Source: an uncultured Devosia sp.
GTDB lineage: Bacteria; Pseudomonadota; Alphaproteobacteria; Rhizobiales; Devosiaceae
NCBI RefSeq assembly: GCF_946479885.1
Contig: NZ_CAMLHM010000008.1
Location: 27,255 to 91,254, forward strand
Length of the DNA stretch: 64,000 nt
Direction: 5' to 3'
Numbering within the stretch: the stretch's first letter is position 1; each line of letters opens with the position of its first letter. Of this stretch, positions 18,683 to 26,404 are shown piece by piece. A program made the translations under genes and the position numbers. The notes beneath the pieces are model-generated. The model was not told where the DNA came from. It ran no database searches and saw only the letters and a list, made by a program, of their open reading frames with translations.

Positions 18683-19693
18683 TCAGTTTTCCAGAAACCA
18701 GGGCTCGGCCGACCTATAGTGTCGCACTTTGCGCTCGAACAACCGCTCAGCTGCATGAGCAACTTCGTCAGACGGATTTATCACGTCAATTACGTCACAG
18801 CCGGCACCCCAAGAACGGTATATCTCCATTAGATCAATGTCACTCATGGTAAGACCAGTACCCCACAACACCAACTGAGTGGGCATTCGGAGTCTTGCGG
18901 GGGCCAGGATCATCGCGGAAATGGGGTGCTCACTGTATGATTTGTGCAAGCGTGGCGGCATGAGACCAGAGTAACCTTTGAAGCCCGGGGGTTGTGGCTG
19001 CCCCAACCAATCTGGCGGGCCAAAGGCAAATCCCACGTCGTTGGCGATCATGTTCAGAGAGCCGTGCGGCTTGCATATCGCGATCTGATGCGGACCAACT
19101 ACATTGGGCAGATAACTGATCGGCGTCCCATTCTGGGATAGGGCGATCTCGCATAAGGTGTCGTAGTTCAAGTTCAGAAGCATGTCCCCGCCCCGGAGCT
19201 TGCTCATCATTACCCTGGTTAGTGGCAAGTCCTTGAAGCCGATACCGTTTTCAAAGAAGGCCTGAGAAATCAGGACGCTCAGCGGGTCACCAAGGCCGTG
19301 GTATTGGAGGTTCTCCCAATATGCCGGTGCGGAGTCGCCAACCGAAACGCTATCAGTCGCAGCAAAATTCAGCATTAACCCGTAAATGAAGCCCGGTGGC
19401 GCAACATCGGGGACCTTAATCTTGACGTTTCTGTTATTCCAAGCGAACTCCAAAAAGCTCTCAATATCGGCCTTTTGCACCAACTCAAGCTCATAGAATT
19501 TCTCTCTCGGATCCCTGCCCAAATCCGAAACTCCCCTCATTTTGAGGTACCTCTCCAGAAGAGGATACGGGGAATAGTTGGACCACATTTTTCGAGCGAA
19601 GTTGCTCATTAGCGGCGGGCAGAGCTCATCTGGCGTGCCCAACTCCTTTGCCTGGGCCAACGACGCACCAGCACCAACAACCATGTGTCTCAA
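18683..19693 (-). CDS. SIR2-like NAD-binding domain protein, candidate defence NADase
   Basis: A 336-residue protein that is one SIR2-like (SIR2_2-type) Rossmann domain. It has VVGAGAS at residues 5-11, LNLNYD at 173-178 with N176 in the position of the catalytic Asn, KPHGS at 208-212 with H210 in the position of the catalytic His, and LVLWGTGLTMSDID at 274-287, followed by DVINPS. This set is known from anti-phage SIR2 effectors that degrade NAD+, rather than from sirtuin deacetylases, and the zinc-binding Cys quartet of sirtuins is absent. Start is TTG at 19693 after AGAGAGG; the ATG at 19684 is the alternative. It is tail to tail with uvrD, 1 nt apart. A defence role is inferred. Confidence 0.75.
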   Translation of the reverse strand: MRHMVVGAGASLAQAKELGTPDELCPPLMSNFARKMWSNYSPYPLLERYLKMRGVSDLGRDPREKFYELELVQKADIESFLEFAWNNRNVKIKVPDVAPPGFIYGLMLNFAATDSVSVGDSAPAYWENLQYHGLGDPLSVLISQAFFENGIGFKDLPLTRVMMSKLRGGDMLLNLNYDTLCEIALSQNGTPISYLPNVVGPHQIAICKPHGSLNMIANDVGFAFGPPDWLGQPQPPGFKGYSGLMPPRLHKSYSEHPISAMILAPARLRMPTQLVLWGTGLTMSDIDLMEIYRSWGAGCDVIDVINPSDEVAHAAERLFERKVRHYRSAEPWFLEN

Positions 19694-19716
19694 ATCACCC
19701 GCCTCTCTTTGGAGCT

Positions 19717-19745
19717 ATCGTGCAAGCTTAGCCCACCAGCACGAT
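19717..19745 (-). promoter_or_regulatory. Inverted repeat upstream of the SIR2-like gene
   Basis: ATCGTGC (19717-19723) and GCACGAT (19739-19745) form a 7-bp inverted repeat with a 15-nt spacer, 24 nt upstream of the TTG start. Position suits an operator or an RNA hairpin in the leader; nothing shows which. Confidence 0.35.
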
Positions 19746-19758
19746 GGATTTAAGGAAA

Positions 19759-19930
19759 CCGCTCGGTCGACCTGGGCAATGATCGCTCCGCCTTCAGCCT
19801 CGGCGAACGCGTCTTCCACCTCAAATTCGGCTACGGCGCCATCGTCGATATCGAGGGCAACAAGCTCAGCATCGAATTCGAAAAAGCCGGTCGCAAGAAG
19901 GTGCTGGAGAGCTTTATCAAGAAGGGGTGA
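19759..19930 (+). pseudogene. Orphan 3' fragment of uvrD (172-bp direct repeat, copy 2)
   Basis: Identical to 18510-18681 apart from one synonymous base. It encodes the last 57 residues of UvrD in principle, but has no start codon or upstream helicase sequence. It adjoins the EF-hand gene's leader, so it is likely the original chromosomal end of uvrD, displaced by the insert. It is not expected to be expressed. Confidence 0.9.
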
Positions 19931-20097
19931 CGCCCTCCGCCGGGTCCATTCTTGCCGGAGGTCGGCAGGTCCTGCCCAGTTACCATCCTGGTTGGGCTGC
20001 GCGATCACCACGGCACCCCGGTTTTCCTCAGAATTTCCGAGGAGGTGCACTGGCACGAGCATTGCATGCTGCCCGGCTGGACAAGCTGGAGGCGGGC

Positions 20098-20850
20098 ATG
20101 ACGATCGGAAGCGTGGGCGGCGGATTTCGCACCGGACTGCTGGAGCGACTATTTGCTCGGGCCGACAGCGATCAAAATCAATCTGTTGGCGCCGATGAGC
20201 TTGCCGGTCTCATGTCCGGCGACGATGCATCGACAAGGGCTCGTGCCATCCTCTCCGCCCGTGACGCTGATGGCAACGACCAACTGACATTGGCCGAGCT
20301 GACCGGCGGCAATCTCACGCCCGAAACCCTGTCCGGCCTTCTGTCCGTTCAGGAATATGCAGCCGCGGACCGGGCCAGCCGCGCAGCCGATGACCGCAAG
20401 GCGGCGGACGCGTTCTTTACCAGCGCCGACATCGACGGCAACGGCCAGCTCAGCAAGGATGAATTTGACGCTGAGCGTGCGCTTCGGATGACGCAGAGCC
20501 TCGATTCCGGCGAGCCTGCGCCGCAGCATCTGTTCGCCGTCCTGCCCGGCGCCCTCGATGACAAGCAGATCACCCGGGACGAGCTCATGGTCGGCCGGCG
20601 CCTCATCGACGTGGCCAAGCCAGTCTCGGTCGATGACCCCAACCTCGACCCTGAGCTCGCCGAACGCCTGAAACAGCTCTTGCCACCGCAAGGTGAAGCC
20701 GAAGCGCCCCCGCCTCCGCCGCCCGAGTTGAGCACCGTGATGGGCAATGCCGTTAGAAGCACGGAACTAACCCAGGCGCTGATCGCCCGGCTGATCCGGC
20801 AGCTCGAACAGGCACATCCGGCTACACCGGTTCAAGACCTGACGGCCTGA
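20098..20850 (+). CDS. EF-hand calcium-binding protein
   Basis: The ATG at 20098, 6 nt after GGAGG, gives 250 residues; the frame is open further upstream into the uvrD repeat, but without a better start. Three canonical EF-hand loops are visible: DSDQNQSVGADE, DADGNDQLTLAE and DIDGNGQLSKDE, each with acidic or Asn ligands at 1, 3, 5 and Glu at 12. A fourth, degenerate region is DDKQITRDEL. A Pro tract (PPPPPPEL) precedes a C-terminal helix. No signal peptide or membrane segment was seen. Calcium sensing or buffering is the family expectation; the specific role is unknown. It probably followed uvrD directly before the insertion. Confidence 0.82.
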   Translation: MTIGSVGGGFRTGLLERLFARADSDQNQSVGADELAGLMSGDDASTRARAILSARDADGNDQLTLAELTGGNLTPETLSGLLSVQEYAAADRASRAADDRKAADAFFTSADIDGNGQLSKDEFDAERALRMTQSLDSGEPAPQHLFAVLPGALDDKQITRDELMVGRRLIDVAKPVSVDDPNLDPELAERLKQLLPPQGEAEAPPPPPPELSTVMGNAVRSTELTQALIARLIRQLEQAHPATPVQDLTA

Positions 20851-20934
20851 TCAGGGAGGGGCGATCCCCTCGGCCTCCCGCTCCGCGAACACCTCCAAGA
20901 AAGCGTAAGGCCAGACCCGTCAAATGTTGAGGTG

Positions 20935-22356
20935 TCAATTAGCTGTCGTGAACAACCGACCGACTTGCCTAACCCTTTGGGGGTAAGCTTCAACACTAAA
21001 CTTGGTGCCGCTAGTTCCTTCAAGAAGTCGGCTAGCAATCCAAGCCTCACGGCCAAAGGCGGGGTTGCTTTGCGCCAACGACCGTACGCCGTTGCCCACA
21101 TAGCCTGCTGCCAATTTTAGCATAGTTAGGATGTGAACCCGTTCTTGCGTGTTGTTCTGCGCTAGAAAGGCTCCCCCATACCAACCATCGTATCGCAGCC
21201 GATCCGCAAGTCGAACACTTGCGTCAGCCAGCGTTCGGAATTCTAGCCTCAACTGCTGCGCGCATACTAGCGGGATGAGTATTGGATAGATCGGCCGCTC
21301 ATTGTTCGGCCAAGTCGAGATAATTGCATTAAGCAGTGACGTACACTGGGCCATATCGCGGGCGCTCATGTCGAAGGCCGTGTAAATCGCATTAAGGTAT
21401 TCTGGAACCAAAACAGTCGGCATAACCGTGGCGTCTTTCAGCCGCGGATAGCTTTCCAGCAATCCGAGCACGAAGCGGTTTCGCTGCGGCTCTGCGAGGC
21501 TATAGGTTAGGTCGAAGAACCGATGCAGATATCGCTCGCTATCGAACCCTGTGCCATAAACCGCTCGGATAGAGTGTTTCAGCTGGTCGGTGTTGGTAGC
21601 CACAATGAAGACGACGTCCTTGATTTGAAACAGATGTTTGATGCGTTCAAGCATAGCGACAGCGTACGATGGCCTGCATCTGTCCAATTCATCAATCAGG
21701 ACGAACATCGGCATAGGACGCTCTCCGCCGGCTAAGGCTACTACCGCCGCGAGATCGAGCCTAAAATTAGCTATTGACGCCAACGTCTGCCGGAATTCGT
21801 CCAGAGCTTGTTGGGCGAACTTGTCTATCAATGTGTCGATGGCCTTTCGCGCGCCTTCGGAAACAGCATCGTCAATCACGCTTTCGGCCTGGTCCCCGAG
21901 ATCCCCCTGGACTAGGTCAGCCACAGCATCAGCGGTTCCGGGCAGGAATTTGTTCGCCAAGCCGCGCAAGAGTCCCCCACCAGCGGCCATTAGGATCGGA
22001 CCGACGTTCTCTTTGGCCGCCTGCCATTTGCTGCCCGTCTCGCCTCTCGCAAGATGTGGCTGAAGCGCTTGCTCGAGGGCGGCCATTACCGGCACCAGTG
22101 GGTCTGATGCGAAGTCACTGGCCCATGCATCGATTTTGGCAACGACATGCCCACCCGCAGAGAGCTGCTTCGCCAAGTGCTCTAATAGGAAGGACTTCCC
22201 GTAGCCCCAATCGGCATCGAGGTTAAGTACGAGCGTGAAGTCTTTCTCAAGCGCGATGGCATCCTCGCGTTGAGCCCTAACGAAATCAATGAGGAACTGG
22301 CCCTCGGCTTTTCTCCCGAGAGTGTCCCCATCCCATGCGCCCTCCGTTTCGGTCAT
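20935..22356 (-). CDS. KAP-family P-loop NTPase
   Basis: A 473-residue KAP NTPase. Walker A is DWGYGKS at residues 49-55, and Walker B is in MFVLIDELDRCRPSYAVAMLE, followed by the family's VVFIVATNTDQL (sensor) and DSERYLHRFFDLTY. The region between the Walker motifs normally holds two membrane helices; here a stretch around residues 115-140 (GPILMAAGGGLLRGLANKFL) may be one. Bacterial KAP proteins include phage-exclusion factors and are frequent in defence islands, but the function of this one is open. Its start follows GGAGGGG. Base composition is lower in GC than the neighbours, suggesting acquisition. Confidence 0.85.
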   Translation of the reverse strand: MTETEGAWDGDTLGRKAEGQFLIDFVRAQREDAIALEKDFTLVLNLDADWGYGKSFLLEHLAKQLSAGGHVVAKIDAWASDFASDPLVPVMAALEQALQPHLARGETGSKWQAAKENVGPILMAAGGGLLRGLANKFLPGTADAVADLVQGDLGDQAESVIDDAVSEGARKAIDTLIDKFAQQALDEFRQTLASIANFRLDLAAVVALAGGERPMPMFVLIDELDRCRPSYAVAMLERIKHLFQIKDVVFIVATNTDQLKHSIRAVYGTGFDSERYLHRFFDLTYSLAEPQRNRFVLGLLESYPRLKDATVMPTVLVPEYLNAIYTAFDMSARDMAQCTSLLNAIISTWPNNERPIYPILIPLVCAQQLRLEFRTLADASVRLADRLRYDGWYGGAFLAQNNTQERVHILTMLKLAAGYVGNGVRSLAQSNPAFGREAWIASRLLEGTSGTKFSVEAYPQRVRQVGRLFTTAN

Positions 22357-22401
22357 CGCCCCTCCAAATCCCTGCCGACATCGCAGGGCGATCGCTCCAC
22401 C

Positions 22402-22827
22402 TTAACCAGGAAACCGCTTCCCCAGTTCCGCGATATAGGCCCTGGCCAGCCGCTCGAACGTTTCGGCGTCCAGCGCGATCGTCTGTCCGGGCGCGATCCC
22501 CGCCACGGCCTTCTCGGCCTTGTATTTGATCGTCTTGTTCTCCCTCAGCACGCCATCATGCTCCATGATGGAATCGCTCAGCATCCGCACTTCGTTGAGC
22601 GGATTGCCGTCCTTGCCTTCGGCGCCGCGCATGCGGTGCATGAAGTGATGGTCCAGCGCCAGCAACATGGAATTGAAGTGGCCCGGCGCGAAGGCGGCCA
22701 GGGCCGCTTCGGCCTTGGCATTGCCCTTCACCGCTGCGGCCAGCGCCGCATAGGCTGCGAGTTGCTCTTCGAGCTTGGCGGCGGTGAGTTGCACATAGAC
22801 TTCGGGGTAACTGGTAACGGCAAGCAT
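22402..22827 (-). CDS. Conserved hypothetical protein
   Basis: A 141-residue, mostly helical soluble protein. It has a His/Met-rich central motif (FNSMLLALDHHFMHRMRG, followed by EGKDGNPLNEVRML) that looks like a conserved family signature, but I cannot attach a function or a Pfam name. No signal peptide or membrane helix is present. The start is the ATG at 22827. It is followed after 45 nt by the KAP gene on the same strand, yet its GC-rich codon use resembles the chromosome, so it marks the edge of the acquired DNA. Confidence 0.7.
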   Translation of the reverse strand: MLAVTSYPEVYVQLTAAKLEEQLAAYAALAAAVKGNAKAEAALAAFAPGHFNSMLLALDHHFMHRMRGAEGKDGNPLNEVRMLSDSIMEHDGVLRENKTIKYKAEKAVAGIAPGQTIALDAETFERLARAYIAELGKRFPG

Positions 22828-22931
22828 GGTGGTTGATCCTCATCCCGCAGCCGGATAGTCCGGCCCTCGATCGCATGTCGCCCCGTCGGCCGGGGTTTCG
22901 ACAATTCCGCCGAGAATTTTCCTGGGGCCCG

Positions 22932-23762
22932 TCAGGCCGCCTTGGTCGCCCGCACCATGCCCGTCACCTTGGGCATGACAATCGTGCCGCCACCGGCCTC
23001 CAGCGCCGCCTCGACCAGTTCCACCAGCCGCGCGACCGCGGCGTCGTCGGCATCGTCGCCGGGCGGGAAAGAGGTCAGCGCCAGTACGATGTCTTCGGTG
23101 CTGGTCACAGCCAGTTCGCCGGGCACCTCGAAGACCTGCACATCCCCGAACTGTTCGGCCACCAACTGTTCGGCCTTGCGCAGCCCGAACACATCTGCCG
23201 CCGGATCGCTGGCTTTACCGCCGAATGCCGAGGCACCCAGGGTATAGAACGGCCCCATATTGCCTTCGAGATTGGTGGTCACGGCAAGAATGCCGCCCGG
23301 CCGCAGCACGCGCTTGAACTCGCCCAGCGCCACGCGCGCATCAGGCACGTGATAGAGCATGTGGCAGGCCAGCACGGCGTCAAAACTCGCATCGGCAAAC
23401 GGCAGTTTGCTGGCATCGGCGACGACGCCCTCGACCTTGGCATAGCGCCCCGCGGCTTCCGCGGCCTTCACCGCATCGGCGACCATGCCGGGCGAAAAAT
23501 CCGCCAGGGTCAATGCCAGGCCAGACGGAAACACGTCCTTGCCCTGCGCCCACAGCCAGCCCGGACCACAGCCGATATCGAGCACCGCTGCGCCCGTCGG
23601 CAGATTGGCATGACCGGCAATCCACTCGAACCAGTTGCCGCCACCGCCCCGGCCATAGCGGCTATGCAGGTTCGCCCGCGCCTCGAGCTTCTTGCTGTCG
23701 CGATACTGGCGCGAGAGCAGATAGCCACTATCTAGATCAGGTCCGACAGACGAATTGCTCAT
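22932..23762 (-). CDS. Class I SAM-dependent methyltransferase
   Basis: A 276-residue methyltransferase. Motif I is [15 protein letters not shown] around residues 60-74, motif II is [10 protein letters not shown], the [25 protein letters not shown] stretch holds motifs III/IV, and [13 protein letters not shown] [16 protein letters not shown] is the post-IV strand. This is the Methyltransf_11 fold, with an N-terminal extension that starts at a helical, charged region. The substrate is unknown. It stands alone, 82 nt from the divergent YbjQ gene. Confidence 0.85.
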   Translation of the reverse strand: MSNSSVGPDLDSGYLLSRQYRDSKKLEARANLHSRYGRGGGGNWFEWIAGHANLPTGAAVLDIGCGPGWLWAQGKDVFPSGLALTLADFSPGMVADAVKAAEAAGRYAKVEGVVADASKLPFADASFDAVLACHMLYHVPDARVALGEFKRVLRPGGILAVTTNLEGNMGPFYTLGASAFGGKASDPAADVFGLRKAEQLVAEQFGDVQVFEVPGELAVTSTEDIVLALTSFPPGDDADDAAVARLVELVEAALEAGGGTIVMPKVTGMVRATKAA

Positions 23763-23844
23763 GATCGCTCCCGCACGCTCTGGCGTCCGGCCCGAACGTG
23801 CCGCAATCTGCCGGCGACCTCAAGCATCTCAAAGGATAACCCCG

Positions 23845-24162
23845 ATGATCATCTCGACCACCCCGACCCTCGAAGGCCGTCCTGTCCGGGAATATCTGGG
23901 CATCGTCACCGGCGAAGTGATCGTCGGCGCCAATATCTTCAAGGACCTGTTCGCCGGCATCCGCGATATCGTCGGCGGCCGCGCTGGCGCCTATGAAGGC
24001 GCCCTGCGCGATGCCCGGCGACAGGCCCATGACGAGCTGGCCTACGAGGCCGAGCGCCTGGGCGCCGATGCGGTCGTGGGTGTCGACCTCGACTACGAAG
24101 TCGTGGGCGCCAACGGGGCCATGCTGATGGTGTCGATCTCGGGCACCGCGGTGAAGCTCTAG
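23845..24162 (+). CDS. YbjQ/UPF0145-family protein
   Basis: A 105-residue protein (start [11 protein letters not shown] at 23845, after AAAGGATAA) matching the YbjQ family from end to end. Landmarks are [51 protein letters not shown] and [13 protein letters not shown]. The family forms pentameric or decameric rings and is annotated as putative heavy-metal binding; its biological role is not established. It is convergent with the next small gene, 1 nt between stops. Confidence 0.87.
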   Translation: MIISTTPTLEGRPVREYLGIVTGEVIVGANIFKDLFAGIRDIVGGRAGAYEGALRDARRQAHDELAYEAERLGADAVVGVDLDYEVVGANGAMLMVSISGTAVKL

Positions 24163-24163
24163 C

Positions 24164-24403
24164 TCACATCCAGGCCGTACCGTCGCCCGTGGCGCAACCA
24201 TGGGGCGGCAGGGCGCCGGCAAAGGTGGCCTGCAGCTTGTCGCAGCCCCACTTGCGGATCGGATCGGGCATGCGGCTGTTCAGCTCGATACCCACCTCGT
24301 CATAGGGGCTCTCGGTATTGCTGACATAGCGATACCAGGAGCCGCCGATGACCACGGCCAAGGCCACGACCACGATGACGACCAGACGTAGCAACCGACC
24401 CAT
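24164..24403 (-). CDS. Small membrane-anchored hypothetical protein
   Basis: A 79-residue protein with one N-terminal hydrophobic segment (residues about 4-22, LLRLVVIVVVALAVVIGG) and a periplasmic part of about 55 residues containing two cysteines (WGCDKL, PHGCATG) that could form a disulfide. No family recognised. The ATG at 24403 has a weak ribosome site. It lies 45 nt past the ABM gene on the same strand. Confidence 0.6.
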   Translation of the reverse strand: MGRLLRLVVIVVVALAVVIGGSWYRYVSNTESPYDEVGIELNSRMPDPIRKWGCDKLQATFAGALPPHGCATGDGTAWM

Positions 24404-24448
24404 TTGACGCTCCAGATTTCGGACATTGCTCTGTCAGTAGAGCGTCGC

Positions 24449-24748
24449 TCAGGACGGCGAAAGCCCAATTCCGCCAAGCGGTTCGGTTTCAAAGAACTCC
24501 GCGAAGCCGGCAATGACCGGTCGCGCCTTGGCGATCGTCGCCTGCACATGCGGCAGTTGCAGCGAGGCGCCGTGGCTCGCCTTGTCGTTCCACACCTCGG
24601 TGATCCAGATGCCATCCTCGCTCTTGGGATCGCGGGCGATCACATAGCTGATGCAACCGGGCATGGGCGCATTGCCCTCCAGCATGATGACCAGCAGTTC
24701 CTCACGCTTGCCAGGCGCTGCCAGCATCCTGCCGATCAATCCATACAT
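24449..24748 (-). CDS. ABM-domain (YgiN-like) monooxygenase family protein
   Basis: The ATG at 24748 gives MYGLIGRMLAAPGKREEL, the normal first strand of the antibiotic-biosynthesis-monooxygenase fold, so the longer open frame upstream is ignored. The 99-residue ferredoxin-like protein also has CISYVIARDPKSEDGIWITEVW (central strand and motif) and a C-terminal FFETEPLGGIG. Members act as quinol monooxygenases or small-molecule oxidases; specificity cannot be assigned. Confidence 0.8.
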   Translation of the reverse strand: MYGLIGRMLAAPGKREELLVIMLEGNAPMPGCISYVIARDPKSEDGIWITEVWNDKASHGASLQLPHVQATIAKARPVIAGFAEFFETEPLGGIGLSPS

Positions 24749-24855
24749 CGCGAACTCCCCACCGAATCTACACCAGCCCACCCATGCGGGGATAAGTCAG
24801 ATTGACCTCCGGCCGCACTTGGCGCAACTAGGCGCAGAACAAAGGATTTTCTGCC

Positions 24856-25728
24856 ATGGCCGTCGACCAGCTCTCCTCCATTCCGCTCACCAAGGACCAG
24901 GCCTACGCCCTGGTCGATGCCGTGATGGAACGCGACGATCTGGCGCTGACCGCATCGGCGCATGAAAACGAGGAAACCGGCGAGTGGTTCTTCGAGGCCA
25001 CCTGCGACAGCCCACCCGATATTGAATCGTTTGTTGAACTGGCGCGACAAACCCTTGGTGGCGCAGTAGAATTTTCCGTCGCACCGATCGACCCCGAGAT
25101 CAACTGGGTGGCCAAGTCGCTCGAAGGCCTCGCCCCGGTCATCGCCGGCGGCTTCTATGTCTATGGCAGCCACGAAACCGGCCCGGTTCCCGGCGGCCTG
25201 ACGCCGATGAAAATCGATGCGGCACAAGCCTTTGGCACCGGCCACCACGAAACGACCACGGGGTGCCTTGAAGCCATCGACAAGGTGCTCAAGCGCAAGA
25301 AGCCGCGCTACATGATCGATGTCGGCACCGGCACGGGCGTCCTCGCCATTGCCCTCGCCAAGCGCACGCGCACCACCGTGATCGCCAGCGATATCGACCC
25401 CATTTCAGTGGTCACCACCATCGAGAATGCCGCGCAGAACGGGGTGGGAAAGCACATTATCGCGCTTGAGGCGACGGGGGTAAACCACCCCACCATCATG
25501 CAAAATTCGCCCTATGACCTGATCGTCGCCAATATCCTGGCCGGTCCGCTGATGGCGCTGGCCCCCTCGATCGGCCGCATCGCGCAAAAGGGCGCGACGG
25601 TGATTTTGTCGGGCATCCTGCAGCATCAGGCGCGCGGCGTCATCAACGCCTATGCGCGCCAGGGCATGGTGCTGAGCCAGAAATTGCAGCGCAAGGACTG
25701 GACCACGCTCATTCTCGAGATGCCGTAA
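24856..25728 (+). CDS. prmA: Ribosomal protein L11 methyltransferase PrmA
   Basis: PrmA trimethylates ribosomal protein L11 using SAM. The 290-residue product has the N-terminal substrate-recognition domain (residues 1-120), then DAAQAFGTGHHETTTGCLEAI, which is the family hallmark, then SAM motif I IDVGTGTGVLAIALAK, and PYDLIVANILAGPL in place of the NPPY-type motif. Length and motif order fit the enzyme. It is monocistronic and faces the small ORF at 25904 across a shared palindrome. Confidence 0.93.
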   Translation: MAVDQLSSIPLTKDQAYALVDAVMERDDLALTASAHENEETGEWFFEATCDSPPDIESFVELARQTLGGAVEFSVAPIDPEINWVAKSLEGLAPVIAGGFYVYGSHETGPVPGGLTPMKIDAAQAFGTGHHETTTGCLEAIDKVLKRKKPRYMIDVGTGTGVLAIALAKRTRTTVIASDIDPISVVTTIENAAQNGVGKHIIALEATGVNHPTIMQNSPYDLIVANILAGPLMALAPSIGRIAQKGATVILSGILQHQARGVINAYARQGMVLSQKLQRKDWTTLILEMP

Positions 25729-25846
25729 CATACCCTTCGATGTGACACCGCACTCTGGGCCAATTGGGTAACGGACTGCGGCACCTGAGCAGCTCCAACC
25801 GGGCCGGGCGTCCTCACCACTCTGTGGGAGAGGCCAGAAAAGCAAA

Positions 25847-25870
25847 ATCCCCGAAGCATGCTCCGGGGAT
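25847..25870 (-). terminator. Terminator of the 43-codon small gene
   Basis: A near-perfect 24-nt palindrome beginning ATCCCCG and ending CGGGGAT with one internal mismatch is followed on the minus strand by TTTTGCTTTT. It sits 34 nt after the stop of the small ORF at 25904, supporting transcription of that ORF. Confidence 0.75.
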
Positions 25871-25903
25871 CAAACAGAATCGTCAGCAGTAAACTGCAGC
25901 GCT

Positions 25904-26035
25904 TTACGGGCGCTTGGTGAACGCGCCGATCAGCTGGTGCTGCATGCGATAGCTGATCTGACGGCTCGATTCACGACCGCGGGCGTCGATGACGCTACCC
26001 AGGGCCTTGCGGAAATCGTTCTTGCTCTCAGTCAT
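25904..26035 (-). CDS. Small basic protein (43 residues), unknown
   Basis: ATG at 26035 is preceded by GGAG at 8-nt spacing and the frame ends in TAA at 25904-25906. The product starts MTESKNDFRKALGSVIDARG and ends GAFTKRP. It is Arg/Lys-rich with no membrane segment. A strong intrinsic terminator follows. Its length, ribosome site and terminator argue that it is real. It resembles the neighbouring 44-residue ORF in several aligned positions. Function unknown. Confidence 0.6.
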   Translation of the reverse strand: MTESKNDFRKALGSVIDARGRESSRQISYRMQHQLIGAFTKRP

Positions 26036-26156
26036 TCTAGGCTCCATGCACTTGTGACGACGGTCTATTGCCCCCGTCACGATCTATTTAGTCTGCCCCG
26101 CAGGTTTTGGTTAGGCCCTTACGGTCAGACCAGCCTTGCAGGACTCGCAAGTCCCG

Positions 26157-26291
26157 TTACCGCTTTGTTAATTTGCCATTCAGCCTGCCGTATTCGCGCT
26201 CGTGGCGCGCGACATAAAGCTGCGCCTGCCGTTCACGCCCGGCGATCAACGCATCGAACGCCCGCGCGAGGAAATTCTTGTCCTGACCCAT
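26157..26291 (-). CDS. Small basic protein (44 residues), unknown
   Basis: ATG at 26291 has AGGAGAG five nt upstream; the TAA stop is at 26157-26159. The product starts MGQDKNFLARAFDALIAGRE and ends GRLNGKLTKR, forming a likely amphipathic helix rich in Arg and Gln. Short ORFs with an F-x-R-A-x-D-A-L-I-x-G-R-like pattern seem familiar from Rhizobiales, but I cannot name a family. It lies 121 nt upstream of the second small ORF on the same strand. Confidence 0.55.
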   Translation of the reverse strand: MGQDKNFLARAFDALIAGRERQAQLYVARHEREYGRLNGKLTKR

Positions 26292-26404
26292 CTTCGCTCT
26301 CCTGGCTTCTGTAACTAAGGTAGGCTGCGGTCGGCGATTTGCCATGGGCCGATCCATCACGCCAGCCATGACCGGGACGCAATCCGGCACAAGGACCGCA
26401 AGCC

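Larger units (their letters stand above)
18682..19758. mobile_element. 1077-bp insert between duplicated uvrD 3' ends (SIR2-like cargo)
   Basis: The unique DNA between the two repeat copies holds one gene and its leader and is visibly less GC-rich than the flanks. It carries no integrase, transposase or terminal inverted repeats of insertion-sequence type. The arrangement (host gene, intact 3' end, cargo, orphan 3' end) is what results when an element that carries a replacement 3' end recombines into a gene without breaking it. How it moves is unknown. Confidence 0.75.

Noticed and set aside
18682..19758. Insertion sequence or integron cassette explanation for the SIR2 insert
   Set aside because: No transposase, no terminal inverted repeats, no attC-like structure, and a duplication far longer than any target-site duplication.
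19578..20198. 206-codon plus-strand frame across the second uvrD repeat
   Set aside because: Reads the repeat in the wrong frame (Ser/Ala-rich) and overlaps the SIR2-like gene; not coding.
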